Shown here piece after piece: positions 23,971 to 32,945 of a stretch of DNA of 40,921 nucleotides. Positions within the stretch are counted from its first letter, which is position 1. Every line of letters begins with the position of its first letter. The notes under the pieces are model-generated. The model was not told where the DNA came from. It worked only from the letters and a program-made list of their open reading frames with translations, and ran no database searches. Source of the DNA: Desulfococcaceae bacterium HSG9. GTDB taxonomy: Bacteria > Desulfobacterota > Desulfobacteria > Desulfobacterales > JAUCGF01. The stretch lies in NCBI GenBank assembly GCA_030378005.1, contig JAUCGF010000123.1, forward strand, positions 1-40,921. Direction: 5' to 3'. The position numbers and the translations under genes were made by a program.

Positions 23971-24330
23971 TTAATCGGCACTGCTGTCTGATTTTTCAGA
24001 TGACTCTTCCGATGAAGGTGTTGTCTGCACACCGGAATTATCTTGCTTAACATCACCTTTTTGTACGTCCGTCATTTCGGTCATAACAGAACCCCTATCA
24101 CGATTCATCGAAGTGTAAGCCAACGCTAAAGATGTCAGCATAAATACAATCGCTACGACAGTTGTTGCTTTGCTAAGAAATGTTGACGCACCGGTGCTTC
24201 CAAAAAGAGTCGAGCTTCCTCCCCCGCCAAAAGCGGCACCCATATCCGCACCTTTACCGGTTTGAAGCAAAACGATCATAATCAGTGCGATACAAACAGC
24301 TACATGGATAATTACTAACAAAATAGGCAT
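23971..24330 (-). CDS. secG: SecG, protein-export membrane subunit
   Basis: A 119-residue SecG. The first membrane segment (ILLVIIHVAVCIALIMIVLL) is followed by the conserved QTGKGADMGAAFGGGGSSTLFG loop and a second segment (TTVVAIVFMLTSLALAY). The C-terminal ~45 residues are hydrophilic, rich in Ser, Glu and Asp. SecG is the auxiliary subunit of the SecYEG translocon. It lies downstream of gap, and upstream of tRNA-Leu. In many related genomes tpiA sits between gap and secG; here the 212-bp spacer is AT-rich and holds no tpiA. Confidence 0.95.
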   Translation of the reverse strand: MPILLVIIHVAVCIALIMIVLLQTGKGADMGAAFGGGGSSTLFGSTGASTFLSKATTVVAIVFMLTSLALAYTSMNRDRGSVMTEMTDVQKGDVKQDNSGVQTTPSSEESSEKSDSSAD

Positions 24331-24542
24331 ACGTTGTTAATCTCTATTAGTTGAGTATTTTATACTTTTCATTATATATATGCAAGTATAATTTTATTAT
24401 TAATAATAGTTCTCTAATTTAAGTGCCAGAAAAATTACGTCTATATCTTATTATTTGATTTTTTTAAAGAGATATTTTATTTTTTTTTTGTACTTGGGAA
24501 TTTTTTGTATTTTCAGTAATCAAATTCAAAAAAGATTATTTT

Positions 24543-25544
24543 CTATTGTGCGCCAATCATGGCGATAAGATCAACCATTCTGTTGGCGTAGCCAGCTTCA
24601 TTATCATACCATGAAAGCACTTTGACCATATTGTCAACAACATAAGTGGTTGGTGCGTCAACAATAGAGGATAATGGAGAGCCATTAAAATCGCATGACA
24701 CTAAGGGTAATTCGCTATACCCCAGGATACCGGCCAAATAACCTTCCGAAGCCTCTTTCAGGCAGCCATTAATTTCGGAAACAGTAATGCCTGCTTTTTC
24801 TACCATAACAACCAGATCGACAAGCGACACATTCGGTGTCGGAACACGAATTGACAGGCCGTTGAGTTTGCCTTCCAATTCTGGAAGAACCAATGCAACA
24901 GCGCGAGCCGCTCCTGTTGTTGTCGGAACCATTGACAGTGCCGCTGCCCTGGCACGCCGTAAATCTTTGTGGGGAAAATCAAGGATACGCTGATCACCGG
25001 TATAAGAATGAATTGTTGTCATTAAACCGCTGCGAAGTCCAAAATTTTCAAGCAACACTTGGGCAACCGGAGCAAGACAATTGGTCGTACAGGAAGCATT
25101 TGAAATAATATTATGCTGACGAGGGTCATAGTTATTTGAGTTCACTCCCATGACAATAGTGATGTCCGGGTCACTCGCCGGTGCTGAAATAACCACTTTA
25201 CGGGCTCCGGCTGTAAGATGTTTCGTCGCATTTACACGGTCACGAAAAAGGCCGGTGCATTCGGCGACAATATCCACACCAAATTGTTTCCAATCAAGAT
25301 TCGCGGGGTCTTTGACCGATGTTACGGCAATTGATTGCCCATCAACCTGGATAGTATCATCACCAGCTTCTACCGAAGCATCTAATTTGCCATGTACTGA
25401 ATCGTAAGTCAGCAGATGAGCCATCGTCGTTGAATTACTTAGATCGTTTATTGCGACAACGTCAACATCTGAATGCTTTAATGCTGATCTTAAAACTAAT
25501 CTGCCAATTCGTCCGAATCCGTTTACACCTATCTTTATACTCAT
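24543..25544 (-). CDS. gap: Glyceraldehyde-3-phosphate dehydrogenase, type I
   Basis: A 333-residue GAPDH. The NAD-binding start is IKIGVNGFGRIGRLVLRSAL, the catalytic site is SNASCTTNCLAP with the active Cys, and the C-terminal WYDNEAGYANRMVDL is intact. It oxidises glyceraldehyde 3-phosphate to 1,3-bisphosphoglycerate in glycolysis or runs in reverse in gluconeogenesis. GGGAGAAAAT precedes the ATG, a good ribosome binding site. It follows the PTS EIIA gene by about 50 bases and precedes secG. No anomaly is seen. Confidence 0.97.
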   Translation of the reverse strand: MSIKIGVNGFGRIGRLVLRSALKHSDVDVVAINDLSNSTTMAHLLTYDSVHGKLDASVEAGDDTIQVDGQSIAVTSVKDPANLDWKQFGVDIVAECTGLFRDRVNATKHLTAGARKVVISAPASDPDITIVMGVNSNNYDPRQHNIISNASCTTNCLAPVAQVLLENFGLRSGLMTTIHSYTGDQRILDFPHKDLRRARAAALSMVPTTTGAARAVALVLPELEGKLNGLSIRVPTPNVSLVDLVVMVEKAGITVSEINGCLKEASEGYLAGILGYSELPLVSCDFNGSPLSSIVDAPTTYVVDNMVKVLSWYDNEAGYANRMVDLIAMIGAQ

Positions 25545-25597
25545 ATTTTCTCCCTTAATTTTTTAATTATTAAAGAATACTCATTATAACACAGTTC

Positions 25598-26014
25598 TCA
25601 CTCACTGCGTTTATTACCTTTCAGGATTGAACTCGCCAGGGTAATGCTTTTTTTTCCAAAAATTTCAAGGCGTTTAGCCAGTTCACTGATATCAGTCTTT
25701 TTACGTATCTCCGCTGCTCGTATTAAAAGGGGCAGGTTCACTCCGGTCAGGACCTCAATTTTGCCATCTTCAAGAAAGGAGTAACTCAGGTTAGAAGGCG
25801 TTCCGCCAAACATATCGGTTAAAACCAAGACACCCTTATTACGACTTACAGCTTTGATTCCATTCGCGACTTTTTTTTGCAATCGCCCGGCATTTTCATT
25901 GATGTCAATAGAAATAGCAACAAGCGCTCGGGGCCTTTTGCCCAAAATAGCTACCGCCGCTTCAATCAGCGCCTCACCTAGTTGAGTATGTGTTACAATA
26001 ACGATACCTATCAT
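25598..26014 (-). CDS. PTS EIIA component, mannose (Man) family
   Basis: A 138-residue single EIIA-Man domain. The phosphorylatable His9 is in GIVIVTHTQLGEAL, and TDMFGGTPSNLS and LTGVNLPLL are the other family signatures. In deltaproteobacteria such proteins, encoded next to rapZ and rpoN, usually form a regulatory phosphorelay rather than a sugar transporter. No EIIB, EIIC, HPr or EI gene is in the window, which fits a regulatory role. It is 122 bases downstream of rapZ. A heptad-repeat tract (about 26027-26056) lies just before it. Confidence 0.92.
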   Translation of the reverse strand: MIGIVIVTHTQLGEALIEAAVAILGKRPRALVAISIDINENAGRLQKKVANGIKAVSRNKGVLVLTDMFGGTPSNLSYSFLEDGKIEVLTGVNLPLLIRAAEIRKKTDISELAKRLEIFGKKSITLASSILKGNKRSE

Positions 26015-26136
26015 ACTATTCCTTTGAAAAAAGTTTTAAGTTGCAAGTGTAAAGTTATTTCATCATATATCCAAATTATGATAATATAATGGTTTCATCG
26101 CAAAATATTTACAACATATAAATAACTTAAAACTTT

Positions 26137-27003
26137 TTATCGGTTAATATCACGATGTGAAACTGTAACCAAATAATTTTGCTTCATTTCAATATGATCC
26201 GACACCGCTATGGCAATGGTGACGGAACGATGCCGTCCGCCAGTACAACCAATTCCCAAGGTAAGATAAGATTTGCCTTCCTTTTTATACAAAGGAATCA
26301 AATAGTCAAGCAAATCCAAATATTTTTTCAGAAAAATTTGAGTTTCAGGTTTTCCCATAAGATATTTTTGAATTGCTTTGGATTCCCCGTCTAAATCTTT
26401 TAAATCAGGAACAAAGTATGGATTAGGCAAAAAACGTACATCAATAATCAAATCGGCCTCACGCGGAGGGCCGTTTTTAAAGCCAAACGACGTTACATTG
26501 ATTTTCATTGCTGCCGGCAGAGTGACACTTCGCGCTATCTCCGTGATCGACGCTTTAAATTCATGCACATTATAGTTCGATGTATCAATTATTCTATCGG
26601 CTGTAATTCTTAGTTTCTTTAATTGAGCAACTTCGATACGGATGCTTTCCAGCAGTGTTTTTTCATGAGACAACGGATGATATCTCCGTGTTTGACTATA
26701 CCGTCGGAGTAAAATGTTTTCATCCGTTTCAAGAAATAAAATCGTCAGACACCATCCCTCTTTCCTAAGACTGCTAAAAGCGTTGGAAGATTTTGCCGGA
26801 AATTCTTTCTCACGTAAATCCATAACAAAAGCCAAACCGATACTATCAGAATTATTTTGTACCAATAATTCTAAAAATTTCGGTAAAAGAACCACCGGCA
26901 TATTGTCAACACAATAAAAGCCGGCATCCTCAAAAGCAGCCAACGCCGTGCTTTTACCAGAACCGGACTGACCTGTAATAATAAAGATTTTAAAGTTGTA
27001 CAC
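26137..27003 (-). CDS. rapZ: RapZ family nucleotide-binding protein
   Basis: A 288-residue protein (YvcJ/RapZ family, the usual length). Walker A is ITGQSGSGKSTA at residues ~9-20, followed by EDAGFYCVDNMP, FVMDLRE, and the C-terminal GIGCTGGRHRSVTIA motif. In enterobacteria RapZ guides RNase E to the small RNA GlmZ and senses glucosamine-6-phosphate; elsewhere it binds UDP-sugars. The linkage rpoN-hpf-rapZ-PTS is widely conserved. The first codon is GTG at 27003, with no obvious Shine-Dalgarno sequence. It is 34 bases downstream of hpf. Confidence 0.95.
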   Translation of the reverse strand: MYNFKIFIITGQSGSGKSTALAAFEDAGFYCVDNMPVVLLPKFLELLVQNNSDSIGLAFVMDLREKEFPAKSSNAFSSLRKEGWCLTILFLETDENILLRRYSQTRRYHPLSHEKTLLESIRIEVAQLKKLRITADRIIDTSNYNVHEFKASITEIARSVTLPAAMKINVTSFGFKNGPPREADLIIDVRFLPNPYFVPDLKDLDGESKAIQKYLMGKPETQIFLKKYLDLLDYLIPLYKKEGKSYLTLGIGCTGGRHRSVTIAIAVSDHIEMKQNYLVTVSHRDINR

Positions 27004-27037
27004 TACAATTTTACGTTTAAAATTTTATTTTCGATAC

Positions 27038-27559
27038 TTAACCGGTAGGTTGGATTAACCCTAAATTGCCATCTTTACGATGATAGAGTACATTGATTCG
27101 ATCCGTTCGTGAATTGGTAAATACGATAAAATCATTTTTGACCAAATCAATTTGCAAAATCGCTTCATCAACATTCATCGGTTTATAATCCAGATTTTGG
27201 ACAACTACACGTCTATCGGCTTCCTCTTCATAAAAATTCGTCTGTTCAGGAACAAGACCTTTTTTCTTGCTCCTGCGTTGTCGTATTTTTTGTTTACTTT
27301 TCTTTATCTGTTTGCCAAGCTTATCCATTACCATATCAATAGCTGAATACATATCATTGGTTTCTTCTTTACCATTAATTCTGAGTCGATCTCCAATGAT
27401 ATTAACTTCAGCAATATGCCGAAATTTTTCAACAGTCAGCACAACATTGGCCTCGGCAGGATTGTCAAGAAATTTATCAAACCGATCTAATTTTTCACTG
27501 ACATAATCTTTAAGGTTATCAGAAGAGTCAAGGTTTTTAAAGGTAACGGATGTTTGCAT
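27038..27559 (-). CDS. hpf: Long-form ribosome hibernation promoting factor
   Basis: A 173-residue long HPF. The N-terminal ribosome-binding domain (1-~100: LKDYVSEKLDRFDKFL, ADVIID-like strands, then KLGKQIKKSKQKIRQRRSKK) is followed by the C-terminal dimerisation domain (~115-173: KPMNVDEAILQIDLVKNDF, then NVLYHRKDGNLGLIQP). Long HPF alone dimerises 70S ribosomes into inactive 100S particles in stationary phase. GGAGG precedes the ATG. It is downstream of rpoN but has its own consensus sigma-54 promoter about 175 bases upstream, inside the rpoN-hpf spacer. Confidence 0.95.
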   Translation of the reverse strand: MQTSVTFKNLDSSDNLKDYVSEKLDRFDKFLDNPAEANVVLTVEKFRHIAEVNIIGDRLRINGKEETNDMYSAIDMVMDKLGKQIKKSKQKIRQRRSKKKGLVPEQTNFYEEEADRRVVVQNLDYKPMNVDEAILQIDLVKNDFIVFTNSRTDRINVLYHRKDGNLGLIQPTG

Positions 27560-27663
27560 AAAGAACCTCCTTTAGTGTGGTGAATCAGACGATTCAGATA
27601 CGTCTGAAAGTAATCATTCAAGCGATTTTCATTTATAAAAACAAAGGTAAAATATGGTATTCC

Positions 27664-27684
27664 GATTTTGGTTTTTCCAAAATC
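27664..27684. other. Hairpin in the hpf leader
   Basis: GATTTTGG (27664-27671) and CCAAAATC (27677-27684) form a perfect 8-bp stem with a T5 loop, inside the transcript predicted from the sigma-54 promoter at 27736. It may be a terminator for read-through from rpoN or a leader structure; the sequence does not decide. Confidence 0.45.
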
Positions 27685-27735
27685 ATGCATAATTCAGCGT
27701 ATCCGGTTTTTTAAACCACGGTTTTTACATACTTA

Positions 27736-27751
27736 TGCAAGTTTTATGCCA
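27736..27751 (-). promoter_or_regulatory. Sigma-54 promoter for hpf
   Basis: Minus-strand sequence TGGCATAAAACTTGCA fits TGGCAYRNNNNTTGCW at every fixed position with GG and GC ten bases apart. Predicted start is near 27725, about 165 bases before hpf. It lies downstream of rpoN itself, so sigma-54 would control the hpf-rapZ-EIIA segment. Confidence 0.8.
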
Positions 27752-27799
27752 AGAAAAACCAAAATTGGAATACTATAATTTTTTCAAAGGCTGCCAAAT

Positions 27800-29236
27800 T
27801 TATATCTCAGAAAAAATTTTCCGTTTACTTGATGAGAGTACACCTAATTTTTCACGATATTTGGCGACTGTTCTTCTCGCAATGTTGATTTGTTCTTTTT
27901 TTAAAAGTTTTGATATTTTATCATCGCTGTAAGGTTTATACGGATTTTCATTGCTGATAATAGCCCGAATCTTCTCTCGCACACTGGCAGCCGACATCGC
28001 ATCGCCATTATCACGCCGGATTGAGGCATTAAAAAAATATCTCAATTCAAAAATACCCTGAGGTGTATGCACATATTTATTGTTTGTTACACGACTGATG
28101 GTTGATTCGTGCATATCAATATCTTCAGCCACATTCCTGAGTACCAGAGGTTTTAAGTGACCCGGCCCTTTTTCGAAAAACTCTCCTTGAAATTTGATAA
28201 TACTTGCCATCACATTGTAGAGTGTTTGATTACGCTGTCGAATACTTCGGATTAACCATGAAGCTGACTTTAGTTTTTCCTGAACATATTCCTTAGCATC
28301 ATGAGGGAGTTTGGAGTCATTTTTAACACTATTTTTATAATATGGATTTACGCGTAGTTTTGGCATTCCGTCGTCATTGACTATGATTACCAGTTCATCG
28401 TCGAGTTTATACACGAAAATATCAGGATTAATATATCGGGGCTCTTCATCATCCCATTTATATCCGGGACGCGGTTCAAGTCTTTTGATAACCTCCACAG
28501 CTTCGACGATAGTGTCAACCCCGACCATAAGGTCATTGGCAACGGCGTGATAATTTTTGTTTTCCAGATGGTTAAGGTGTTCAGATACAATTTTTATAAT
28601 AATCGGGTTGTCAATCCCGAAATAGCGCATTTGAATCAACAAACATTCAATAATATTATGCGCGCAAACACCGATTGGATCAAATGTTTGCAAAAGAGTT
28701 ACTACTTGGTCGATTTTTTCGGGAGTGGTATTACAAAGAGCGGCTAATTCATTATTAGAGATATCAAGATAGCCTTCATTGTTCAAGCTGGCGATAATGA
28801 CACTGCCGATTTCTTCATCTTCCGACGTCGGCGAAATCATCAGCAACTGCCATAAAAGATGTTCTTCCAGGGTTCCCTTGCTAGCGACAAAGGTTTCGAA
28901 ATTATAGGAGTCTCTTTTTTCACTCTCAAAATATACTTTGCCAGCTGAATTGTATTCATCCAGATAATTATTCCAATCGACGTCATCAGAAAATTTTTCA
29001 TCTATCGTAACTTCTTTAAGCCTTGTCTCATCTTCCGGAACAATATCTTCCGGTTCCTCCAGAATATCGTCTGTGACAATTTCGGCAATATCTTCTAAAG
29101 CCGGATTTGCTTCCATTTCCAGACGGATAGTTTCTATCAATTCTATCCGGCTCAACTGTAACAACTTGATAGCCATCCGCAGTTGAGGCGTCATCACAAG
29201 CTGTTGCGATAATTTAAGGTTTAGTTGTAATTCCAT
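27800..29236 (-). CDS. rpoN: RNA polymerase sigma-54 factor
   Basis: A 478-residue RpoN. Region I (MELQLNLKLSQQLVMTPQL, then AIKLLQLSRIEL), an acidic region II (~40-110, rich in Asp and Glu), the core-binding and HTH domains (DIDMHESTISRVTNNKYV), and the RpoN box (ARRTVAKYREKLGV) are all present. Sigma-54 recognises -24/-12 promoters and needs AAA+ activators such as PspF. Three matching promoters occur in the window. It starts three bases after lptB ends, so it is part of the LPS transport operon. Length and domain order are standard. Confidence 0.97.
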   Translation of the reverse strand: MELQLNLKLSQQLVMTPQLRMAIKLLQLSRIELIETIRLEMEANPALEDIAEIVTDDILEEPEDIVPEDETRLKEVTIDEKFSDDVDWNNYLDEYNSAGKVYFESEKRDSYNFETFVASKGTLEEHLLWQLLMISPTSEDEEIGSVIIASLNNEGYLDISNNELAALCNTTPEKIDQVVTLLQTFDPIGVCAHNIIECLLIQMRYFGIDNPIIIKIVSEHLNHLENKNYHAVANDLMVGVDTIVEAVEVIKRLEPRPGYKWDDEEPRYINPDIFVYKLDDELVIIVNDDGMPKLRVNPYYKNSVKNDSKLPHDAKEYVQEKLKSASWLIRSIRQRNQTLYNVMASIIKFQGEFFEKGPGHLKPLVLRNVAEDIDMHESTISRVTNNKYVHTPQGIFELRYFFNASIRRDNGDAMSAASVREKIRAIISNENPYKPYSDDKISKLLKKEQINIARRTVAKYREKLGVLSSSKRKIFSEI

Positions 29237-29239
29237 AAA

Positions 29240-29962
29240 TTACAAGGTAAATTCATCTCCGAGATAAATCCGTCGGGCGGTTTCACTGGCTACAATAGTC
29301 TCCGGAACTCCGGATTCAATCACTTTACCATCATTAACAATATAAGCTTTATCACAAACTCCCAGTGTTTCTCTTACGTTATGATCGGAAATGAGAATGC
29401 CGATATCTCGATTTTTCAGATGTCTGATGATATTTTTAATATCAATAATGGCTAACGGATCAATTCCCGCAAACGGCTCATCAAGAAGAATAAAAGCAGG
29501 ATTAGTGGCCAGAGCGCGTGTTATTTCGAGTCGTCTGCGTTCACCGCCGGAAAGAACATTGGCTTTTTGATCGGCCAGATGCTTGATTCCCAATTCATCC
29601 AAGAGATTATACGCATGTGCTTTGAGGCCGGATTTAGCGTCAGGAAGCACTTCCAATATTGCCATGACATTTTGGAGTACGGTCAATTTGCGAAAAATAG
29701 ACGCTTCCTGAGGAAGATAGCCGATTCCGTTACGCGCTCGCATATACATCGGTAAATCGGTAATATCCGTGTCGTCAAGAAAAATATGACCTTCATCCGG
29801 CTGTATCAGGCCAATTGTCATATAGAAACTGGTTGTTTTGCCGGCTCCGTTGGGACCTAACAATCCGACAACGGAGCCATTTTTCACGTCTAAACTAACG
29901 CTGTCAACAACCTTTCGTCCTGTGTAAGTTTTAACCAAGTCTTTTAAAAATAAGGTCGGCAT
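29240..29962 (-). CDS. lptB: LptB, ATPase of the LPS exporter
   Basis: A 240-residue ABC ATPase. Walker A is GLLGPNGAGKTTSFY, followed by the Q-loop YLPQEASIFRKL, the signature VLSGGERRRLEI and Walker B FILLDEPFAGID. The switch His is in LISDHNVRETL. The sequence FRKLTV and NVRETL are typical of LptB. With LptF and LptG (not here) it extracts LPS from the inner membrane and drives it along the Lpt bridge. It follows lptA by two bases and precedes rpoN by three. The presence of an Lpt system indicates an LPS-bearing outer membrane. Confidence 0.97.
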   Translation of the reverse strand: MPTLFLKDLVKTYTGRKVVDSVSLDVKNGSVVGLLGPNGAGKTTSFYMTIGLIQPDEGHIFLDDTDITDLPMYMRARNGIGYLPQEASIFRKLTVLQNVMAILEVLPDAKSGLKAHAYNLLDELGIKHLADQKANVLSGGERRRLEITRALATNPAFILLDEPFAGIDPLAIIDIKNIIRHLKNRDIGILISDHNVRETLGVCDKAYIVNDGKVIESGVPETIVASETARRIYLGDEFTL

Positions 29963-29964
29963 TT

Positions 29965-30564
29965 TTATTGCAAACCCTGCTCACCGGAATAAAAAATCGC
30001 TTCAACTCGCTTTTTCGTGGTGCTTTCCACCTTCATACGGCCACTATCACGGTACAAGGTAATTCTTGAACCGGCAACCGAATCCGTGCCGCTGATAATT
30101 TTTGAATTTTCACCGGTTAAAATAATGATTCGTTCCTCCACCATATATACCGCTTCTTGCGTCTCCACATCCTTAGCGTCAAGCTTTATTTTGACATTGC
30201 CGGTTGCCACAATTTTTTTAAGTGATTGTTCATCTGAGGCGGGAGAGCCATCAGGCTTGACACTGTCTTTTTTGTAGTAAATTTTCAACGTATCAGATAA
30301 AATCACCGAATCTCCTTGAGTGGCTTTCACATCCCCGATAAATTCAACGTATCTCTGCTCGCCCCCTGAAATGAGCTTATCGGATGTGATATGAATTTTT
30401 TCTTTAGGTTGCTCTTTTTTATCGGATGTAGTTTGAATTTTTTCTTTAGAACTTTTTTTTTCTTCAGCAAAACCAGGCCAAGCGGTCAGAAAAACCCCAA
30501 CCACAACGTAAATTATCAACAATGAAATCAATCCGATTTTTTTAATGTAACAAAGTTTGACCAT
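29965..30564 (-). CDS. lptA: LptA, periplasmic LPS bridge protein
   Basis: A 199-residue OstA-domain protein. A signal peptide (positive KKIG, then a hydrophobic segment to about residue 32, with a cleavage site after GFA) precedes a Lys-rich linker with a short repeated KEKI-TSDK motif. The beta-jellyroll follows: RYVEFIGDVKATQGDSVILS, KIVATGNVKI and ETQEAVYMVEERIIILTGE. LptA carries LPS across the periplasm. It overlaps the end of lptC by 23 bases and has AAGGGGG upstream of the ATG. Confidence 0.93.
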   Translation of the reverse strand: MVKLCYIKKIGLISLLIIYVVVGVFLTAWPGFAEEKKSSKEKIQTTSDKKEQPKEKIHITSDKLISGGEQRYVEFIGDVKATQGDSVILSDTLKIYYKKDSVKPDGSPASDEQSLKKIVATGNVKIKLDAKDVETQEAVYMVEERIIILTGENSKIISGTDSVAGSRITLYRDSGRMKVESTTKKRVEAIFYSGEQGLQ

Positions 30565-31117
30565 AAAAAATCCCCCTTACATTTCCTTTAAATTCAGATT
30601 TTTTAGTATTTAAATCAACAGACATGGAGTCCGCCCTAAGATTAAAGGACGCTCCGACAATTTCTACGGGCAACTTGGTGAAAAAGAAACGTTTTTTGTG
30701 ATGATAATGCAAATTATCCGTTTTGAGTTCATAATGTTCATTTTTCACAATCACATTTCCCGTAACTTCAAAATTATGCTTCTGAGTTTTCATGATACCT
30801 TTATTAGCGGAAATATAAACCTCTTTTTCATCTTCAAGATAGAAAGTGACGAGCAATTTTTGGAATATCGCTTCTTTGCTTTCATTGACATATTTTACCG
30901 ATTCAGCATCCAGAAACCATTCTTTTTTCCCATCTTTGGTCTGAGTCTGTTTAACGCGGCCGACGGTGAGTGTCGCATCATCAGAAATATCAGAAATAAT
31001 ATTTTCAGATTTTTCGGTTGATCGACGATAATGGATAAACACGGTGGCCGTAACTCCCAAAACGAATAGAATAATAACAATTAGTAACAGTTTTAATTTT
31101 TTTCTTTTTCCAGCCAT
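30542..31117 (-). CDS. lptC: LptC, inner-membrane LPS export protein
   Basis: A 191-residue bitopic protein. One N-terminal membrane segment (about residues 8-27, LKLLLIVIILFVLGVTATVF) precedes a periplasmic LptC beta-jellyroll with KTQKHNFEVTGNVIVKNEHY, ELKTDNLHYH and STKKSEF-like strands. LptC receives LPS from LptBFG and passes it to LptA. The gene overlaps kdsC by 25 bases and lptA by 23. Sequence conservation in this family is low; position between kdsC and lptA makes the call firm. Confidence 0.9.
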   Translation of the reverse strand: MAGKRKKLKLLLIVIILFVLGVTATVFIHYRRSTEKSENIISDISDDATLTVGRVKQTQTKDGKKEWFLDAESVKYVNESKEAIFQKLLVTFYLEDEKEVYISANKGIMKTQKHNFEVTGNVIVKNEHYELKTDNLHYHHKKRFFFTKLPVEIVGASFNLRADSMSVDLNTKKSEFKGNVRGIFYGQTLLH

Positions 31118-31641
31118 TTAAACTCTTCTAAAAGAGGCCTCCATTTTTTCTGAGCTTTTAAAAGCGCTTCACAAACCTCTCTGACAGCACCCTGGCCGCC
31201 TCGTGCTGATGTCGTCCATAATGCGGTTTCCATGACCAGTTTATGAGCGTCAGCAACAGCAATGGGCAATTCGACCCGCCGCATGACAGGTAGGTCAATG
31301 AGGTCGTCGCCCACAAAAGCGATTTTTTGCGGACTGATTTTTAATTGCTCTAAAATTTCATCCAATACAACGGATTTATCACGCACATTGTCATAAATAA
31401 GTTTGATTCCCAGATTGCGGCAACGGTGCAACAATGCTTGGGAAGATCGTCCGGTAACAATGCCGACATGAATTCCGGCTTCTTGCAAAAGTCTTATGCC
31501 CAGACCGTCTTTGACATTAAACACTTTCGTTTCATCACCGTTTTCATTATAAATAATCGAACCATCCGTTAAGACGCCATCAACATCTAAAAGCAACAGG
31601 CGGATATTTTTTAATTGTGGTATTTTTAGAATTTCAGTCAT
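31093..31641 (-). CDS. kdsC: KdsC, KDO-8-phosphate phosphatase
   Basis: A 182-residue HAD phosphatase of the KdsC type. Motif I is LLLDVDGVLTDG (Asp nucleophile and general acid), motif II lies in VGIVTGRSS, and motif III/IV is FVGDDLIDLPVM. The missing cap domain and the length are typical of the tetrameric KdsC. It hydrolyses 3-deoxy-D-manno-octulosonate 8-phosphate to KDO. It overlaps kdsA by four bases (ATGA) and lptC by 25, so LPS core synthesis and export are coupled in one operon. Confidence 0.95.
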   Translation of the reverse strand: MTEILKIPQLKNIRLLLLDVDGVLTDGSIIYNENGDETKVFNVKDGLGIRLLQEAGIHVGIVTGRSSQALLHRCRNLGIKLIYDNVRDKSVVLDEILEQLKISPQKIAFVGDDLIDLPVMRRVELPIAVADAHKLVMETALWTTSARGGQGAVREVCEALLKAQKKWRPLLEEFKWLEKEKN

Positions 31642-32498
31642 TGAGCTTTATCTTGATTCCTATAATTTTGATTTTCAGAATCAGCGTTAATCTGATAAAT
31701 CGCTTTTAGTTGCTTTAACAATGGCTCAAGCGAATCCAGCCTCAGAGAATTCGGTCCGTCACAAAGTGCCTTATCGGGTTCAGGATGAACTTCCATAAAA
31801 ATCCCGTTTACGCCGGCGGCGACAGCGGCCTTGGCCAGAACAGATGCAAATTCACGTTGTCCGTCGGAAGCATCACCTGCACCTCCGGGAAGTTGGATGC
31901 TATGAGTTGCGTCAAAAACGACCGGGCATCCAGTTGCCTGCATTATTTTTATCCCTCTGAAATCAACCACCAGATTATTGTAACCGAACATCACACCGCG
32001 TTCTGTAATAATGATGCGTTGATTACCGGTGGAGGTGGCTTTAGCAACGACATTGCGCATATCCCACGGAGCCAGAAACTGGCCTTTCTTAATGTTTACA
32101 GGCTTTCCGAGCCTGGCTGTTTCGACAATAATATCTGTTTGCCGGCATAAAAAAGCCGGTATCTGAATAATATCCAATACGTCAGCAACTGCTTCAAGTT
32201 CATCAACCTGATGGATATCCGAAAGAATATTAATATCCAATGATGTTTTGATTTTCTTTAAAATATCAATTCCCTGTTTAAATCCGGGACCTCTGAAGGA
32301 TTGAAGCGATGTACGATTCGCTTTATCATAAGAGGCCTTAAATATAAAGGGTATTTCTAACTGCTGCGTCAGCTCTTTAAGAAAACGCGCTATGTTATAT
32401 GTCGTCTCATAATTTTCAATCACACACGGGCCGGCAATGAGCACAAGCGGCGCTTTTGATTCCCAAAATATTTCAACTCCATTTTCAGGAATTGCCAT
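31638..32498 (-). CDS. kdsA: KdsA, KDO-8-phosphate synthase
   Basis: A 286-residue enzyme condensing phosphoenolpyruvate with arabinose 5-phosphate. It contains LVLIAGPCVIENYETT, FKASYDKANRTS, IQIPAFLCRQTD, NIKKGQFLAPWDM and DATHSIQLPGG, all family signatures. The ATG at 32498 is preferred over 32567 because AAGGA lies upstream and the length then matches the family. The residue after NIKKGQF region keeps the expected Asn/Lys; metal dependence cannot be judged reliably. It is the first gene of the LPS-rpoN operon. Confidence 0.95.
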   Translation of the reverse strand: MAIPENGVEIFWESKAPLVLIAGPCVIENYETTYNIARFLKELTQQLEIPFIFKASYDKANRTSLQSFRGPGFKQGIDILKKIKTSLDINILSDIHQVDELEAVADVLDIIQIPAFLCRQTDIIVETARLGKPVNIKKGQFLAPWDMRNVVAKATSTGNQRIIITERGVMFGYNNLVVDFRGIKIMQATGCPVVFDATHSIQLPGGAGDASDGQREFASVLAKAAVAAGVNGIFMEVHPEPDKALCDGPNSLRLDSLEPLLKQLKAIYQINADSENQNYRNQDKAQ

Positions 32499-32945
32499 AA
32501 TATCAAGTCCTTTTTTATACTGATCCATTCTGAAACCCCGGTGATTTAATAAATAGCCGGAGTGCAAGTTTCAGCTTGCGAGCGTTGCCTTATCACTTCA
32601 AAATCTTAACATATATAAATTAATATTTAACGTGCGTTATATTAAAAGTCAATAAATGAAATGTTTTTCATCAAGAAACATTTTACAAACCAACATTTAC
32701 CTTTGGTTTTATACAGTTATAAACATTTTTCGGGATTTTTAAATTTGCAATACAACCGTTTAGCGTATTGAATTAATTGAATTTTAAATTACATGCCAAG
32801 ATTCTGTCGAATCGCACTAAACTTTGTCTTGATAAGCGCTGTTTTTATTGTTATTAATATTTTTTAGTACCTTTTATATTATGGATAGTGCAGTGCAAAA
32901 AGAAAGCCTATACGAACACTTAAATTTTTATGAGTTGGTGAAAAA
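32499..32945. other. Divergent spacer between kdsA and the M23 peptidase gene
   Basis: This 447-bp stretch is AT-rich and should contain the promoters of the kdsA-rpoN operon (leftward) and the peptidase gene (rightward). No -35/-10 or -24/-12 set was convincing. A short palindrome GCAAGTTTCAGCTTGC (about 32564-32579) lies near kdsA. I see no gene in it. Confidence 0.5.

Noticed and set aside
32564..32579. GCAAGTTTCAGCTTGC palindrome near kdsA as an operator
   Set aside because: There is no second copy or known regulator match in the window, and it is too short to support a call.
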